A stretch of 64,000 nt of DNA from Dolomedes plantarius. Its lineage: Eukaryota; Arthropoda; Arachnida; Araneae; Dolomedidae. The translations under genes and the position numbers were made by a program. Location: the NCBI GenBank assembly GCA_907164885.2, contig OU015503.1, positions 63,639,222 to 63,703,221 of the forward strand, in the 5' to 3' direction. This document shows, piece after piece, positions 23,018 through 35,318 of this stretch (position 1 is the stretch's first letter; every line of letters starts with the position of its first letter). Under the pieces are notes generated by a model. That model was not told the origin of the DNA and did not search any database. It saw only the letters and a list, made by a program, of their open reading frames with translations.

Positions 23018-23922
23018 GCAGGACATATCCATTGAGTACTTTGGAAAAAAATAGTCCATACTACTGTATAAGTTCCATATTACTGCATGACTTCCATATC
23101 CCGTGTTACTCTACAATCTAATTATATTGTTTCTATCATTAACCATGAACTATGAGCTATTATTTCCATAATACACTAACTTCCATATTTAATAGTATTG
23201 TATATTATTAAAATTACGTGCCCATATTAACCGTTTGCTGCTCCATAACTTCAACATTCAATATCTTTCAATAATATAAATATTTTGCACTCGTTATTGA
23301 CTATTTAGAGCCCTATAATTCCACTTTCACATCACGTAATAAAATGGGAAATTGGCATAGGAGGACATATCCATTGAGTATTTTGAAAATAATTATTCCT
23401 TATTACTGTTTAACAGTTGGACTTAATATATTGCGTACTTTGGAAACAATAATTCAATACTACTATGTAACTACGATATCAATCTATACCTTCCATATTC
23501 CTTACTACTCTCCACAATCTAATCATTTTGTTTCTATTATTAACCGTTAACTATGAGCTATGATTTTCCTTATAGTCTAAAACTTCCATATTCAATAGTA
23601 TTGTATTATATTCATATTTTGCGCCCGTTATTAAGAATTTACTGCTCCATAACTTGCACATTTAATATTACTCGAAAATATGAAAAATTATTTTGTACTC
23701 ATTATTAACTATTTACTGCCCTATAATTCCATTTTCGTCAGGACGAAAAATTATGGGAAATTCGTATAGGAGGACATATTGATTGAGTAATTTGAAAAGA
23801 ATTATTCCTTACAACTGTTTAACAGCAGGACTTAATACATTGCGTACTTTGGAAAGAATTATTCAATTTCACTATATAATAACCATATCATTCTTAACTT
23901 CCATATTCCTTATTACTCTCTA
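23018..23922. repeat. ~410-bp satellite array, part 1
   Basis: GGACATATCCATTGAGTA and GGACATATTGATTGAGTA recur at 23021, 23363 and 23772; the last spacing is 409 bp. Landmarks in each monomer are ACTCTACAATCTAAT, TTGTTTCTATTATTAACC and TACTGCTCCATAACTTCCA. The array continues at 25225-25570, 42440-42866, 52847-53030 and about 58090-58215. Confidence 0.85.
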
Positions 23923-25224
23923 CAGGGGCTGTTCACACATTTTTTAGACGATGTATATTGTATTCACAAATCTAAATTACATAAAAATCTTGTGTTGTAA
24001 ATGTTCTATTTGACATCCCTTATTCTGAACTATCTTTCGACACCGCAATTTTCAGGATAATAATGCCTTTTGAAGTGTCAGAAGAGGTATTCTATCCTAT
24101 TCCTCCTGAACAGCTTTCCAGAGTCCTGTAAGGGTTTTGGGACGACGTTTGGATAATGCAGATTTTAAAAGTCCAAAAGCACAAAAATCCATAGGTGATA
24201 CATCGGGAGATTTAGTAGGGATATCAGTGAAGGGTATGACCTTGATACCAGTTTTTTGTTCCATTTCTTTTAGGAAATTTACAGTGGATTTTGATGTGTG
24301 ACTGCTAGCTTTGTCCTGATGGAGTCTCACAGATTGATGGCACTGTGGGTAAAGCGATGGTATTTCATTCAGAAAAATAGGCGATAAAATATGTTCCTGA
24401 TAGTATTTGGAGTGAATCTTGACATTTTTTTCCACTCTCTTTATTTTTAACTTGCCATTATAATAAAAACCAGCAACAATCATGAATCCCTTAGAAAAAC
24501 TTTCTTTCGATTCTTTGAACCTTGTACTTAAATTTTTTTTCTTCCCTTTTATATGATAATAAATGGCTCTTTTTTGTTGCAGTTATTTAAATACACCCAT
24601 GATTCATCTATTGTGACAATTGTTTTCCATTTTTCTTTGGATAAGTGTTTCTCATATAGAATTCTGCAGCGTGTCCGGCGTTAAGCGATATGATTTGGAA
24701 GACGATGCACATTGCGTTTTTTCGCTTTCTTAAGATTTAAATCAACGTTTATCATTTTGTTTACAGTGGACACCGAGCATTTTAATGATTTTGCAACTGT
24801 CCTTTGACTAGGGGGATTTTCTTTTAACTTTAAACAACGTAGCTTTGCAATAGTCGAAGATGTCCGTTTTTTTCCTTGGATACTTGTTTGGAATTTTTGT
24901 CCCACTTGAGGCTCCAATTTGACGTTTATTACTTTCTTGTTGACGATATTACCTATCGACTCTTTAGATATCACAAAACCATGACTCTCACATCGTTTTT
25001 TGGATAACGGAGTATGCATATTTCTCTTCGGAAAGAGCATAAATGTAGCCTTCGAACCACTGTTTTGTTAAAAATGCCATTTTGAATAAAAACAAAACTT
25101 TTAAGCCGCAGATGATAATTTTGACTTTTAAAAACATAGTACAATTGCAATTATTTCGTTTGCAGCAAACTATTTTTTATTACCGCTCACCAAAATCGTT
25201 TAAAAAATGTGCGAACAGCCTCTG
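23923..25224 (-). mobile_element. mariner-like element inserted in satellite
   Basis: TA (23921-23922 and 25225-25226) flanks ends CAGGGGCTGTTCACACATTT and, inverted, CAGAGGCTGTTCGCACATTT. Removing it restores the satellite motif CTCTACAATCTAAT, found intact in other monomers. That verifies the ends independently. Confidence 0.9.
23977..25080 (-). pseudogene. mariner-like transposase, decayed
   Basis: Starts MAFLTKQWFEGYIYALSE at 25080. A frameshift near 25000 leads into KRCESHGFVISKESIGNIV and an N-terminal helix-turn-helix region (SQRTVAKSLKCSVSTVNKM). Catalytic boxes: TIDESWVYLN (about 24613), then after another frameshift GFMIVAGFYYNG, RLHQDKASSHTSKST, and SPDVSPMDFCAFGLLKS. A stop replaces the residue after WKAVQEE (24095) and another lies further on; the natural end is at 23977. 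The three acidic residues are still encoded. The third box, MDFCAFG, marks a mariner subgroup other than the DD34D copies at 7 and 60 kb. Exact clade not determined. Confidence 0.8.
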
Positions 25225-25570
25225 TACAATCTAATAATTTTGTTTCTATTATTAACCATTAACTATGGGCTATGATTTCAATAATACTCTAAATTCCATA
25301 TTTAATAGCATTGTATATTATTCATATTATGTGACCATTATTAACCATTTGTTGCTCTATAACTTCCACTTTCATTATTACTCAAAAATATAAATATTTT
25401 GTACTACTTATTAACTATTTACTGCCCTATAATTCCATTTTCTCCATCACGAAATAATACGGGAAATTGGCATACGGGACTTATCGATTGAGTAATTTAA
25501 AAATAATTATTCCTTACTACTGTATAACAGCAGTTTAAATACATTGAGTACTTTGGAAATAATTATTCTA
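25225..25570. repeat. ~410-bp satellite array, part 2
   Basis: Continues the monomer cut by the element at 23923. It runs to ...GGAAATAATTATTCTA, where the composite Helitron insertion starts. Confidence 0.85.
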
Positions 25571-26745
25571 TCTTATTATTAAAAGAGAATGTTTGCGCGC
25601 GCCCGTGTGTGTGTGTGCGGCCCCCATGCGAATCTGTGAAACTTACAGCCATGAAATTTGGCACACGGGTAGTGCAGACTGTGGGAAGGTCCACCTCGAA
25701 GACCGAATTTTAAATTTTATTCTAGAAATTTTTTATTTTATGTTTTGTGGGATATTTTATGTTTTTTTAACTTCAGATTACGATATCTCGGCAAAAAATG
25801 ATCGTGGAATTTTGATCTATTTTCAATCTAAGACTACAGACATTTCTCCTTCAAACAAGACTTCATTTCTTTAAAAATAATTTAAAACAGAGTAATAGTT
25901 TCTTCAAAATATTAAACCCACTTTTTCGAGAAATTTACACAATTTTGAGCATATACGGTCGGTGCTCTTCGTGTTTTTATCTTACAAAGAAAATATTTAC
26001 ATCATCTGGAAGATGAAAGCTTTCTCATTCATATAAACTTCATTTCAAGTCTCTATCTTAAAATTTCGATTTTTAATTGAATTTTAAAGAACGATAGTCC
26101 CACACAAATTTTCTGTGTGGCTCTTCAAACGCGGTAGCGAAGAACGCCATATTGTCCCCTTGGTTGTAAACAACGATTGAGTCATAACAAAGCGTGATTC
26201 TTTCACAGCGTGATTCTTACTAAAAAAATGAATCACTGAAAAGATGTGTCATCGTATGTCTAATTTGTTATTCTTTTTAATTCAAACTTTTTAATCATAA
26301 ATAGACCATTTTTTTAAATTTCGAGTTACAAACTGACTTTTTGAAATTCGGCCATGTTTTTTTCGCTATAATTTTTTTTCCTTAAATGTTACATGTTTGA
26401 AAAGAGCCTTAAAAACTTTTAATTCAAATTTTTTAATCATAATTAGATCATTTCAAGATGTACTGATTTTTGGGGGGATATTTTGCAAGATAAAAGTGAA
26501 GAGAAATTTTAATTCAAGTAACTGTCATTCAAATATGAATCGATTCGGTTTAGGTAAATTTTTCGCACCATTTTCGAAAATAGTTGGAAGAATACCTTTG
26601 GTTTCGTAAGTTGGAATTTTTATTTGAAACTTTTTTTTAATATAATTGCATACTTTTTAATAAGAAATATAAAATATGATTTCAACAATTATATTAACGA
26701 AGTAATAAGTATTTTCATTATTGAAACATACTATTTAATAAGAAA
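25571..26745 (+). other. 5' part of the outer Helitron; no gene
   Basis: After a (GT)n-rich leader it has GAAACTTACAGCCATGAAATTT and CAGATTACGATATCTCGGC. The same blocks occur inverted in the small Helitron at 44368-45046. Short ORFs show no motif. Confidence 0.55.
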
Positions 26746-26789
26746 TCTATATTAATAAAAGCGAATGTTTGCGTGTGTGTTTACTTACG

Positions 26790-28960
26790 TGTGTTATAAT
26801 CATTGCTAAATTCACTACAAGGCTGATTCTCGAACATCGTGATTAAAAAATTTTAATATCCATTACTTCAGAACAGATTTACAGATAAGACTGAGAAACC
26901 CAACATCAATGATTTTAAAAATTACATCAAACAAACACTTGAAAGCAATTATATTAAAAAATAATAGTTTTTGGATCATATTATTGTTAAAAACTATGTG
27001 AAGACTAAAGTCATAATCAGAATCTTCAATTTCACAGTTTGAAAAAGCGTAAAAACGCAACTTTCTTAACAGTTGTCTAAAATTTTCCAATTTTAAAAAA
27101 TAGTTATGTGAAACGATACGAAAACATTAATTACTGTAAACATAAGAAATTAATTAACATCATTTAAAACTGTAGAAATTAAACAAATAATTTAAATACC
27201 ACATTTAAACTCTAAATTTCTTTCATTTCTCAAGCAATATAATAATAACATGTGAATTTAGAAATGATTATATCACACGTAAGTAAACACACACAGACAA
27301 ACACTTGAAAACAATTATATACCACATTCAAACTCTAAATTTCTTTCATTTCTCAAACAATATAATAATAATAACATGTGAATTTAGCAATGATTATATC
27401 ACACGTAAGTAAACAAACACACACACACACACACAAACACTTGAAAACAATTATAGTTGGGTTTTTACGCTTTTTCAAACTGTGAATTTGAAGATTCCGA
27501 TTATGTCTTTAGTCTTCACATAGTTTTTAAAAATAATATGATACAAAACTATTATTTTTTAATATAATTGTTTTCATTTTTTAATATAATTGTTTTCAAG
27601 TGTTTGTTTGTGTGTGTGTTTACTTACGTGTGTTATAATCATTGCTAAATTCACATGTTATTATTATATTGCTTGAGAAATCACAGAAATTTTGAGTTTG
27701 AATGTGGTATTTATATTATTTGTTTCATTTCTACAGTTTTAAATGACGTTAATTAATTTCTTATGTTTACAGTAAGTAATTTATGTTTTCGTATCGTTTC
27801 ACATAACTATTTTTCCTTACGTTAATAGAAGTTCAGTTAAAATCGGAAAATTGTAGACAACTTTTAAGAACGTTGGGTTTTTACGCTTTTTCAAACTGTG
27901 AAACTGAAGATTCCGATTATGTCTTTAGTCTTCACATAGTTTTTAACAATAATATTATCCATAACAAAAAGTCGATGCTATTATTTTTTTTCTCATTTTA
28001 TTTATATTATATTTATTTTTCTCATCGTATAACTTTTGAATACTACTGAAATATCAATTCTACTGTTATTCAATTAAAAAAAATCATAATATTTCATATT
28101 TTAAGGACTATCCGGCAGTCAATGTGCTGAGGAGGGCCCTAACTGAATTCAATTCGTGCATTGTTTTAATGTGTTTATTTTTTCAATAATTTTTTGCATA
28201 AATAAGGAAAAATAGTTATGTGACATATGCATTATTTTGTACATCAAATATAGTTGCACATTAATTTTATAGAAATTTGTGGTATGACTTTCTTAAGTAG
28301 CATGATTTATTTTTTCTCGATGATATCTTTTTCTTAATTGTCATATTTTGAGAACATAACTTTTTAAAAAACTAACCGCTGCACGGCCAGCATGGTCGCT
28401 TTTAGTTTTATATTTTCTTTTGCAAAACAACTCAACTGAAAGTAAACTATGTAAGGAATGTTATCATTATCTGTAATCATAAATATATGTTGTTAAGGCG
28501 TAGTGGGAGCTCGGCCAAAAAAATTATAATCATTGCTAAATTCACTATAACGCTGATTCTAAAAAATCATTATTAAAAGATGTGAATTTCCATTGCTCCA
28601 GAACAGAATTAAAGATAAGATTGAGAAACCCAACACCAATGATTTTAAAAATTACATCCCTGTCTGTATGTACAATTTTCAGAATTAAGATATCTACACT
28701 TTATCATTATATCAAATAAGAAATTGTTGGGGAAAATGTTTTTCACTTAAAAAATGGAGTAAAAATTCAGCAAGTACTAACATATAGTGTGAATTACATT
28801 TGGGAAAATATCTTCACGTTTAATGCGCTGAGGAGAGCCCTAACTGAATTCAATTCGTGCATTGTTTTAATGTGTTTATTTTATCAATAATTGTTTTGCA
28901 TAAATAAGGAAAAATAGTTATGTGAAACGATACGAAGTTTAACAAAGATATTTTTATTAG
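26790..28960. repeat. rearranged Helitron repeats, with inverted arms
   Basis: ATAATCATTGCTAAATTCAC blocks occur at about 26797, 27637 and 28527 (plus) and inverted near 38495. 26950-27290 and 27610-27980 are imperfect inverted repeats, sharing for example GTTTTTACGCTTTTTCAAAC and GAAACGATACGAAAAC-type sequence. GCTGAGGAG(G/A)GCCCTAACTG occurs at about 28117 and 28830. No coding signal. Confidence 0.65.
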
Positions 28961-29976
28961 AAGAGAGTTAGGAAAACATGAAAAAATATTATGTAGGCAA
29001 GGGGAGTTGTTCAGCCCAACAGAACCCCACTTACTGGTAGTGGCCCCGCAACACTATTCATTGAATGTATGGTAAAAATAGTATCACAAGAAAATGAGAG
29101 CAATAATTCAATTATTTTTAGCTTTAGTTACTCAGTGATCCTAATTTTGCTGAAATTTAAGTTTATGGGAAAATATATGCAATATAAACAAATGCAAATT
29201 TCAGTATGTTAACTGAATTAATAACTAGGATTACATGATACTAGCTATGAAAGCTCATCACTCCGATATATTGGATTATATGCTGCTTTATAAAATAAAT
29301 GGTCATTATGTATGTGTGCATGCATTTTTTCCTGTGATCTTTACGAAAAAATCCTACGATTTTAAAATAATGCAGTTGGATTTCAATAGATTTCTTATCC
29401 ATCCCATGAGAGAAAGATTTGCTTGCTGTGTAGAGTAACTCCATCATTAAACCACTGATCACATTATATCAGATTTGATACTAAATTCAAAAATACATAT
29501 TTTGGTTTAATGGATATACAAAAAAAATATAATCAATCCAATTGTAAGTATTTATTATGGTACATAGTATAAAAATAATTACAAGATAAAAAGACTTTTT
29601 ATATACCATGTTTTTAAATTTTCTGTTGAATCATATAAACTTGACAATTCTATGTATTAATAGATACTTTTTTAAAATTTTTTTGATGAATTATCCCATC
29701 AACTTGAAAGAAAATGATGAAATGCGTAATAAAGAGAGCAATTATAAGAAATTTTCAAACATTTATTTATTGAGTAACATGAATAAACACATTACCCGAA
29801 TAATTACAACAATATAATAACAAACAATTATGCTTAAGGAAATTTTTTATTCGGATAATGTGCGAACAAACACAAATACAAACACAAAGGACAAATGAGT
29901 ATACCATGGACAGTTTACTAACACAAAAATGGACTGCTAAATGAAAAGAAGTTATCAATCATTATGAAAAAGGATA
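28961..29976. other. no gene seen
   Basis: The 29235-29438 ORF (67 codons) and its antisense shadow have no motif. Position 29000-29060 is locally GC-richer without a recognisable family. Confidence 0.45.
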
Positions 29977-29978
29977 TA

Positions 29979-30955
29979 CAGTGATTTCCGCTTATAAGAA
30001 TCACGTTTGTTATTACTGTACTTGATTCTTATAAGCGGTTGATTCTTATAGCCGAAATTTAGGTTTTTAGACAGGAACACACACACACATCTATATAAAC
30101 ATTTATTAGATAATTTACCATAAAATACTCTTTAATTTACGTTAATTATCTTTTATTAAAATTATTTTTTATAGTTTTAAAAATAGAACTTAATTTTTAG
30201 ACCTATAAGTAGATACACATGATTATAGTAAGAGAAGAAAAAAATCTAATATTTGTTACAACATACCTGCTTAACAGTTTTAACATTTCAACTACAGGAA
30301 GGGAGCAAGAAAAAGTTTTCTATGGTAGTTTGACGTAATGAAGTTTTCAGGAGGCTGTTTATACCTCTTTCAATACTTGTAGTCTCAGACGAAGATTCAC
30401 CTTCTAGCTTACGTTTCAGGGTTTGATAACGTGCTGAATCTACTAATGTCACGTTTGCCTATATGATAGTGGACACTTCGCCGAAGATTTATGTGTTTTA
30501 GGGTCCAGGAAGCCGCAACCAGGATGTGGGAGGTGGGGAAAAAGAGTCCCAAATTTTGTTTGTCAGTGGAGAAAAGTGAAATTGGACTCGGACGGGTAAA
30601 GATGCCCCCGGATCAAGCTAATAGGAAAGTGTTGTGGTAAAGCGTTTAAAGGTAAACTATTATGTTATGTCTAATAAAGAAAGGGGGGAATTTTATGACT
30701 ATATTCCATCCCATCTTATCAATCTTTCTTAAAAAAAAAGAGAAAGAACTTCGTGCCTTTTGAGGGTTTAATTGGCTTTTATGGAAAAATGAAAGGAAAG
30801 CGAAGAGTGTAAACTGATTCTTAAAACCGGTGGATTGATTCTTTAAAGCGAAAATTTTAACATGGAAATAATACATTTGTTTTTGTTTTCGCGATATTGA
30901 TTCTTATAAACGGTTGATTCTTATAACCAGTGATCACTATAAGCGGTGGTTACTG
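29979..30955 (-). mobile_element. pogo/Tigger-like element, mostly deleted
   Basis: TA (29977-29978 and 30956-30957) flanks ends CAGTGATTTCCGCTTATAAG and, inverted, CAGTAACCACCGCTTATAGT. The motif GATTCTTATAAGCGG or its like repeats beside both ends (about 30024-30053 and 30897-30926), giving tandem subterminal repeats. It retains only a C-terminal transposase tail. Confidence 0.7.
30288..30458 (-). pseudogene. pogo-like transposase C-terminal tail
   Basis: A 56-codon minus-strand frame reads YQTLKRKLEGESSSETTSIE and then LLKTSLRQTTIENFF before the stop. A basic/acidic linker ending in an RQTxIxxFF box is common at the end of Tigger/pogo DDE proteins; the call rests on this and on the TA-flanked ends. 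The helix-turn-helix and catalytic domains are deleted. Confidence 0.5.
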
Positions 30956-30966
30956 TATTAACCTGC

Positions 30967-33900
30967 TTATGGTGCTGGAGGATATTGACGCATACTTTCC
31001 ATTTCCTTCATGGCTTCTTCATTGCAAGGCGTCTTTCCAGTAAGTTTGGAGCAGTCAAACTCTTCGATGCGCAGTCCTTCCAAGGTTTTAACTCGGCTTA
31101 ATGCGTCGTAAGCCTGTCCCTTGGCGAAGAGTTTTTTTCCGAGGTACAGAATTGCTTGGTTCACGGTACTTCCTTGAATTTTGTGCACAGTGCAGGCCCA
31201 GCATAAAATGAATGGCAGCATTCGTCTCTCAATCATTCTATAGTTCCGGAGCGCAGGGAACTGAACTGATTTTGGCTGAATCAGTTGAACATTATTGTTG
31301 CCAAAGTCAATTCGAATAGATGGGATGTCGGTGTCATACATCTGATCGCGGCTGAAGAGTGGCCAAACAATTTCTATAATATTTCCCATAGCACCATTGA
31401 GAAAGGCCTTGCTCGACATTGATATTAGATCGAAGCATTATTCTTGCTCCGACAAATATCTCCAACTCTCTTTGTAAACCTTCAGTCTTATTGACATCTG
31501 CTGAAACAATGTTGTCCATGTCCACATTGTCAGCATTTCTCGTCGCATCTATAAGAACATCTTGAGCTCGAATCTTGAAAATGCGCTGTCCATCGGCTCG
31601 ATATTGTTCAAGAACAGCAGCATTGTGCTCGTCAACTTGGTTGCGAGTTGGATAGATGCGAATTGCCTTGTTGCGAGCAAATTCGCCAGTTTCTTCAGTC
31701 AGCTGCTTTGACATCAGTAGGCTGAAATGTGGTGCTTCCATTTCGACAACTCGTAGGGCATTTAAAAGATCGGCAAATGTTGTGTCTCCTCTTTGTCGCA
31801 TATTCTCAGTCAAATCAATGAGACTAAAAAGTCTCCACAAGTGAGTTGCTGGGACGAATCGCGCTGGGTGCCGATAAATGGGATAACTAGGTGGAATTGG
31901 CGGGAGTTGCATCAAGTCTCCAAATACAATAATGTTGATGCTTCCAAATGGTTCGTGCTCATTCTTCTTGAGTTGTCGCAGTCGAGAGTCGATCATGCAC
32001 AACATCTCGTATGGAACCATTGATATCTCGTCTATAAACAAAACCTCGATATCCTTCCACTGATTTCACATGACTCTTAAGTAATTGCCAGTAAGTGGAC
32101 GCAATTGTGGCTTGATTGGTCCATCTTGCTGGACTTGGAAGCGAAATAGTGTGTGCAGTGTTTTACCACCCACAAGTAAAGCAGCGACACCAGTTAGTGC
32201 ACCTACTTTCACTGCATTCTTTCCATAGCAGCGATTGACTTGCTCCTTCAGTGCGTTGAAGGTGAATGTTTTGCCAACTCCAGCGCCACCGGTGACAAAT
32301 ATTCTTATGCGGATTTCACTGCCAATCAGCTGCGAACGAATACTGCTCGTTATCATATTGAAGAGCTCCGTTTGTCGTGTATTCATTCGTGCACACACAT
32401 TTTGGAATTGCTCATGTGCTATTCTCTGCTCAGTAACTTCTTCAAGTTCCGGTTCAACGATTGCCTCGGGATTCTCGAGAAGATTGAATGCGTGAGCTTG
32501 ATTGAATGCCAATTCAAGCTGCTGGTCACGAGCACGATGAACATCCATGTTGGCATTATTTTGCCTCAGTTGCTCTTCTCGAGCAAGAAATGCTTCGCGA
32601 GCACTATTGTACTGATCTATTAGCTCATTTTCTGTATAATAGGGTACATATTGAAGAAGAAGACTGTAGAAATAGTTTTCCTCATCCATGTGCATCATAA
32701 AGTATGGTACTCGCACAACAGCGGGAACATTTCTCATAACCATTTTTGTGTTATCGGTAAGCTTAATGAGATGTCGCCTCATTGGCAGCTCTTCTTCTTC
32801 TTCGGCGACAATACTTGCCACATTTTAGCCATCTTTTTTTGGATAATGGGGTTCGAATCGTTCTGCAAATTCAAACAGTCATGTCGGGAAAGTCGTAGCC
32901 TTGTTCTTGTTGATGAGGACGCTTTGCATATCGCTCGAAGTTATTCGAGCAAAATTCAACTGCCTGTCTTCCTTCGAATCTAAGCATTTGATAGCGATGC
33001 TCAGGTTTTCGTGTGTTCAAGAAAATGCACTTTCTCGAACTTGATCGAAGGGGTATGTGGCAAAGCCGATAAACACATTCGGATGCCGAAACTTGTCACT
33101 CTTTAAGAATTCTCATGCAGGATTTGAATATCTTTTGAGCTATGTCTGTTTCTTCGCTTCTGATTTGACGAATGGCTTGAGCTACACTTTTGTTTACATC
33201 TGTTGGCTCAGTTTTTGAGATGTACTTCACGACTCATTTGAACCACATGGTTGAATATCCATGTTTCCATCCCGAAACTCGAGAATCTCGTGATTGTAAT
33301 TGTTTACAAACTTCTCGCTTGCGGATCGCTTAAAAGTGCAAAATCGTCCACCATTTCGAATAAACTCGTCCGAAGTCGATGAAACGGCAGGGGTTTGTTG
33401 GTATGGTTGACGAGGAAAAGCGAAACGACATGGCTGAAAGTTATTCTTGCGACATGTATGTGTGTGGCGATGTATTTGTTTTCGCAGTACAAGCTTTCGC
33501 AACTCAGGATCATCTTCTTCAGATGGCAAGCGACAAGAAACGACTTTGTTAATGAGCTCAACACCTTCTGGAGTCTCAAAAGATGGGGCGTTTTCTATCC
33601 AGACTACAAATTGCAAATGCGGGCTACCTCTGTTCTGGAACTTTATTAGATACTAAAATTCTATAACTTTTCCTCTAAGAAGCCTGGCGTTATTTTTTAT
33701 TTGCTTCATGAAGGCATCGACTCGTCGGTGAAAGTGGCGGCTAAGTACAACGGGATAAAGTTCAATTAGACGTTGTGCTTCATCAACGCTAATTAAACTA
33801 GGATCCACGTCTGGTCGTCTATCTGCAATGAGTAATGCTTTTCGCATATCGAGCCAGTTAATGTCATTGCAGCTTAATGTGATGAACCAAGTAGGAGGAC

Positions 33901-34036
33901 TAAGGCAACGAATGAAAGCAATCAATTCATTATGTGCCTGGCGCCAATATGATGCTAATCCTCGGAGGTTTCGCAAATGTAGATGAAGATCCTCTACAGC
34001 ACCATCTTGTCCTTGCATTCCCATCAGTCGTTGCAC
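30967..34036 (-). pseudogene. Helitron Rep/helicase (RepHel), decayed
   Basis: Minus strand, high to low. Rep region at 34036-33653: PPTWFITLSCNDINWLD and RHFHRRVDAFMKQI. Then across a stop (about 33651) FQNRGSPHLQFVVWIENAP, the HUH endonuclease box with its second His replaced by Gln. A degraded linker with several stops spans 33226-32825. The helicase starts near 32821: FVTGGAGVGKTFTFNAL is Walker A, and KVGALTGVAALLVGGKTLHT follows. A lone TGA (about 32070) precedes the Walker B box VLFIDEISMVPYEML. Then FGDLMQLPPI (about 31930) and [11 protein letters not shown] (about 31430). After a frameshift come [20 protein letters not shown] and [16 protein letters not shown], with the stop at 30967. 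It would nick and unwind DNA for rolling-circle transposition; this copy cannot. Confidence 0.9.
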
Positions 34037-34391
34037 CCTTCTGGAGAATTCTCATGCCCCTACATTCACACGCTTCTATTCGGACCCCCTACCGACCTCC
34101 TAACGCATTGAAGCTCGTAAAATCTTAACTCGTCCTTCACTAACATCAAATTTCGGACCCCTTCGTTTCCTATTTCTGCCTGTACAGATCATTAACTGCA
34201 GCTGGCCGCCGCTCTTTCCCACCAATTTTTCGACCGTTCCCCTTTTACATGTCAATTCTCGTCTTCCTTTTTTGACATAAGCAGATCGTAAACTGCATCT
34301 GTACACCATTTATCCGCTGTTTGGAATATATCTCCTCCTCCTATTCTTTGTGCCTACCTTTGCACCTGTTTAATTTTCCAAAACTGTCGCC
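34037..34391 (-). other. probable upstream part of the RepHel relic; weak coding
   Basis: Minus-strand frames around 34100-34300 include a 69-codon ORF of basic composition without a motif I can name. It separates two helicase relics on opposite strands. Confidence 0.35.
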
Positions 34392-35318
34392 TACGCTGCG
34401 ACATCCCACAAAGCCGCATTCGAAGCACTCGATGTCACATTGAAGGATATCAGAGGAAACAATTACAGAATGGGAGGCGTAACTATGGTGTTGGCTGGCG
34501 ACTTTCGACAGACACTTCCGGTTATTCCACGTGGAACCAGGGCGGATGAAATGCCGGCCTGCTTAAAATCGTCTTACGTGTGGAATGACATCGAAAGACT
34601 TGGTCTTTCAACAAACATGTCAGTTCATGTCAAAGGTGATCCCTCAGCCTGTCAAAGGTGATTTGCAGAGAACCTTCTACAACTTGGAAATATAGCCATT
34701 ACTGCTGATAATACAGGACGTATAGCCATGGGAACGATTGAAATGATTTTTACAACTCAACAACAGCTGAACGAGGCGGTGTTTCCAAATGTGGTCCAGC
34801 ACTTCACTGATCACATATGGCTGTGCGAAAGAACAATCCTTGCCCCAAGAAACGAAGATATCAAAGTCATCAATAAGCAGCTTTTACAAGAATTGCCAGG
34901 TAAAGCTCAAGTTTACAAATCGATTGACACCACCTGTGATACAGAAGAGGCGGTACACTACACCACAGAATTTTTAAATACGTTGGAACCATCTGGAGTA
35001 CCCTCTCACATATTAAAGCTGAAGATTGGTGCAACAATTATGCTGCTGAGAAATCTGCATCCACCTTCACTCTGCAATGGAACAAGACTTGCTGTAAAGA
35101 ATCTGATGCCGAATGTGATTGAAGCCACCATTATGACAGGACACTCTGCAGGCGAAGTCGTATTTATTCCCAGGATACCAATCATCCCTTCCGATATACC
35201 ATTTCAATTTAAAAGACTTCAGTTCCCTGTCCGTTTAAATTTCGCCATGAGCATTAACCCTTTCAACGGCAGTGACGAAATATTACGTCGAGACCTGACT
35301 GTCTCATTCGGGCAGTGA
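34392..35318 (+). pseudogene. second Helitron helicase, Pif1-like C-terminal half
   Basis: One plus-strand frame of about 308 codons broken by a single TGA (34659-34661) beside a small duplication of TGTCAAAGGTGAT. It starts in a degraded Walker B region (ATSHKAAFEALD), then GGVTMVLAGDFRQTLPVIPR, CERTILAPRNEDIKVIN, LKIGATIMLLRNLHPPSLCN, GTRLAVKNLMPNVIEATIM and FPVRLNFAMSIN. Relatives continue KxQGQ...ACSRV there; here the reading diverges at once (PFNGSDEILRR) and stops, so the last helicase motif is gone. It differs in sequence and strand from the 30967-34036 copy, so it belongs to another Helitron family. Confidence 0.9.

Noticed and set aside
32235..33656. Plus-strand ORFs opposite the Helitron helicase
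   Set aside because: They are antisense shadows of the minus-strand RepHel relic.
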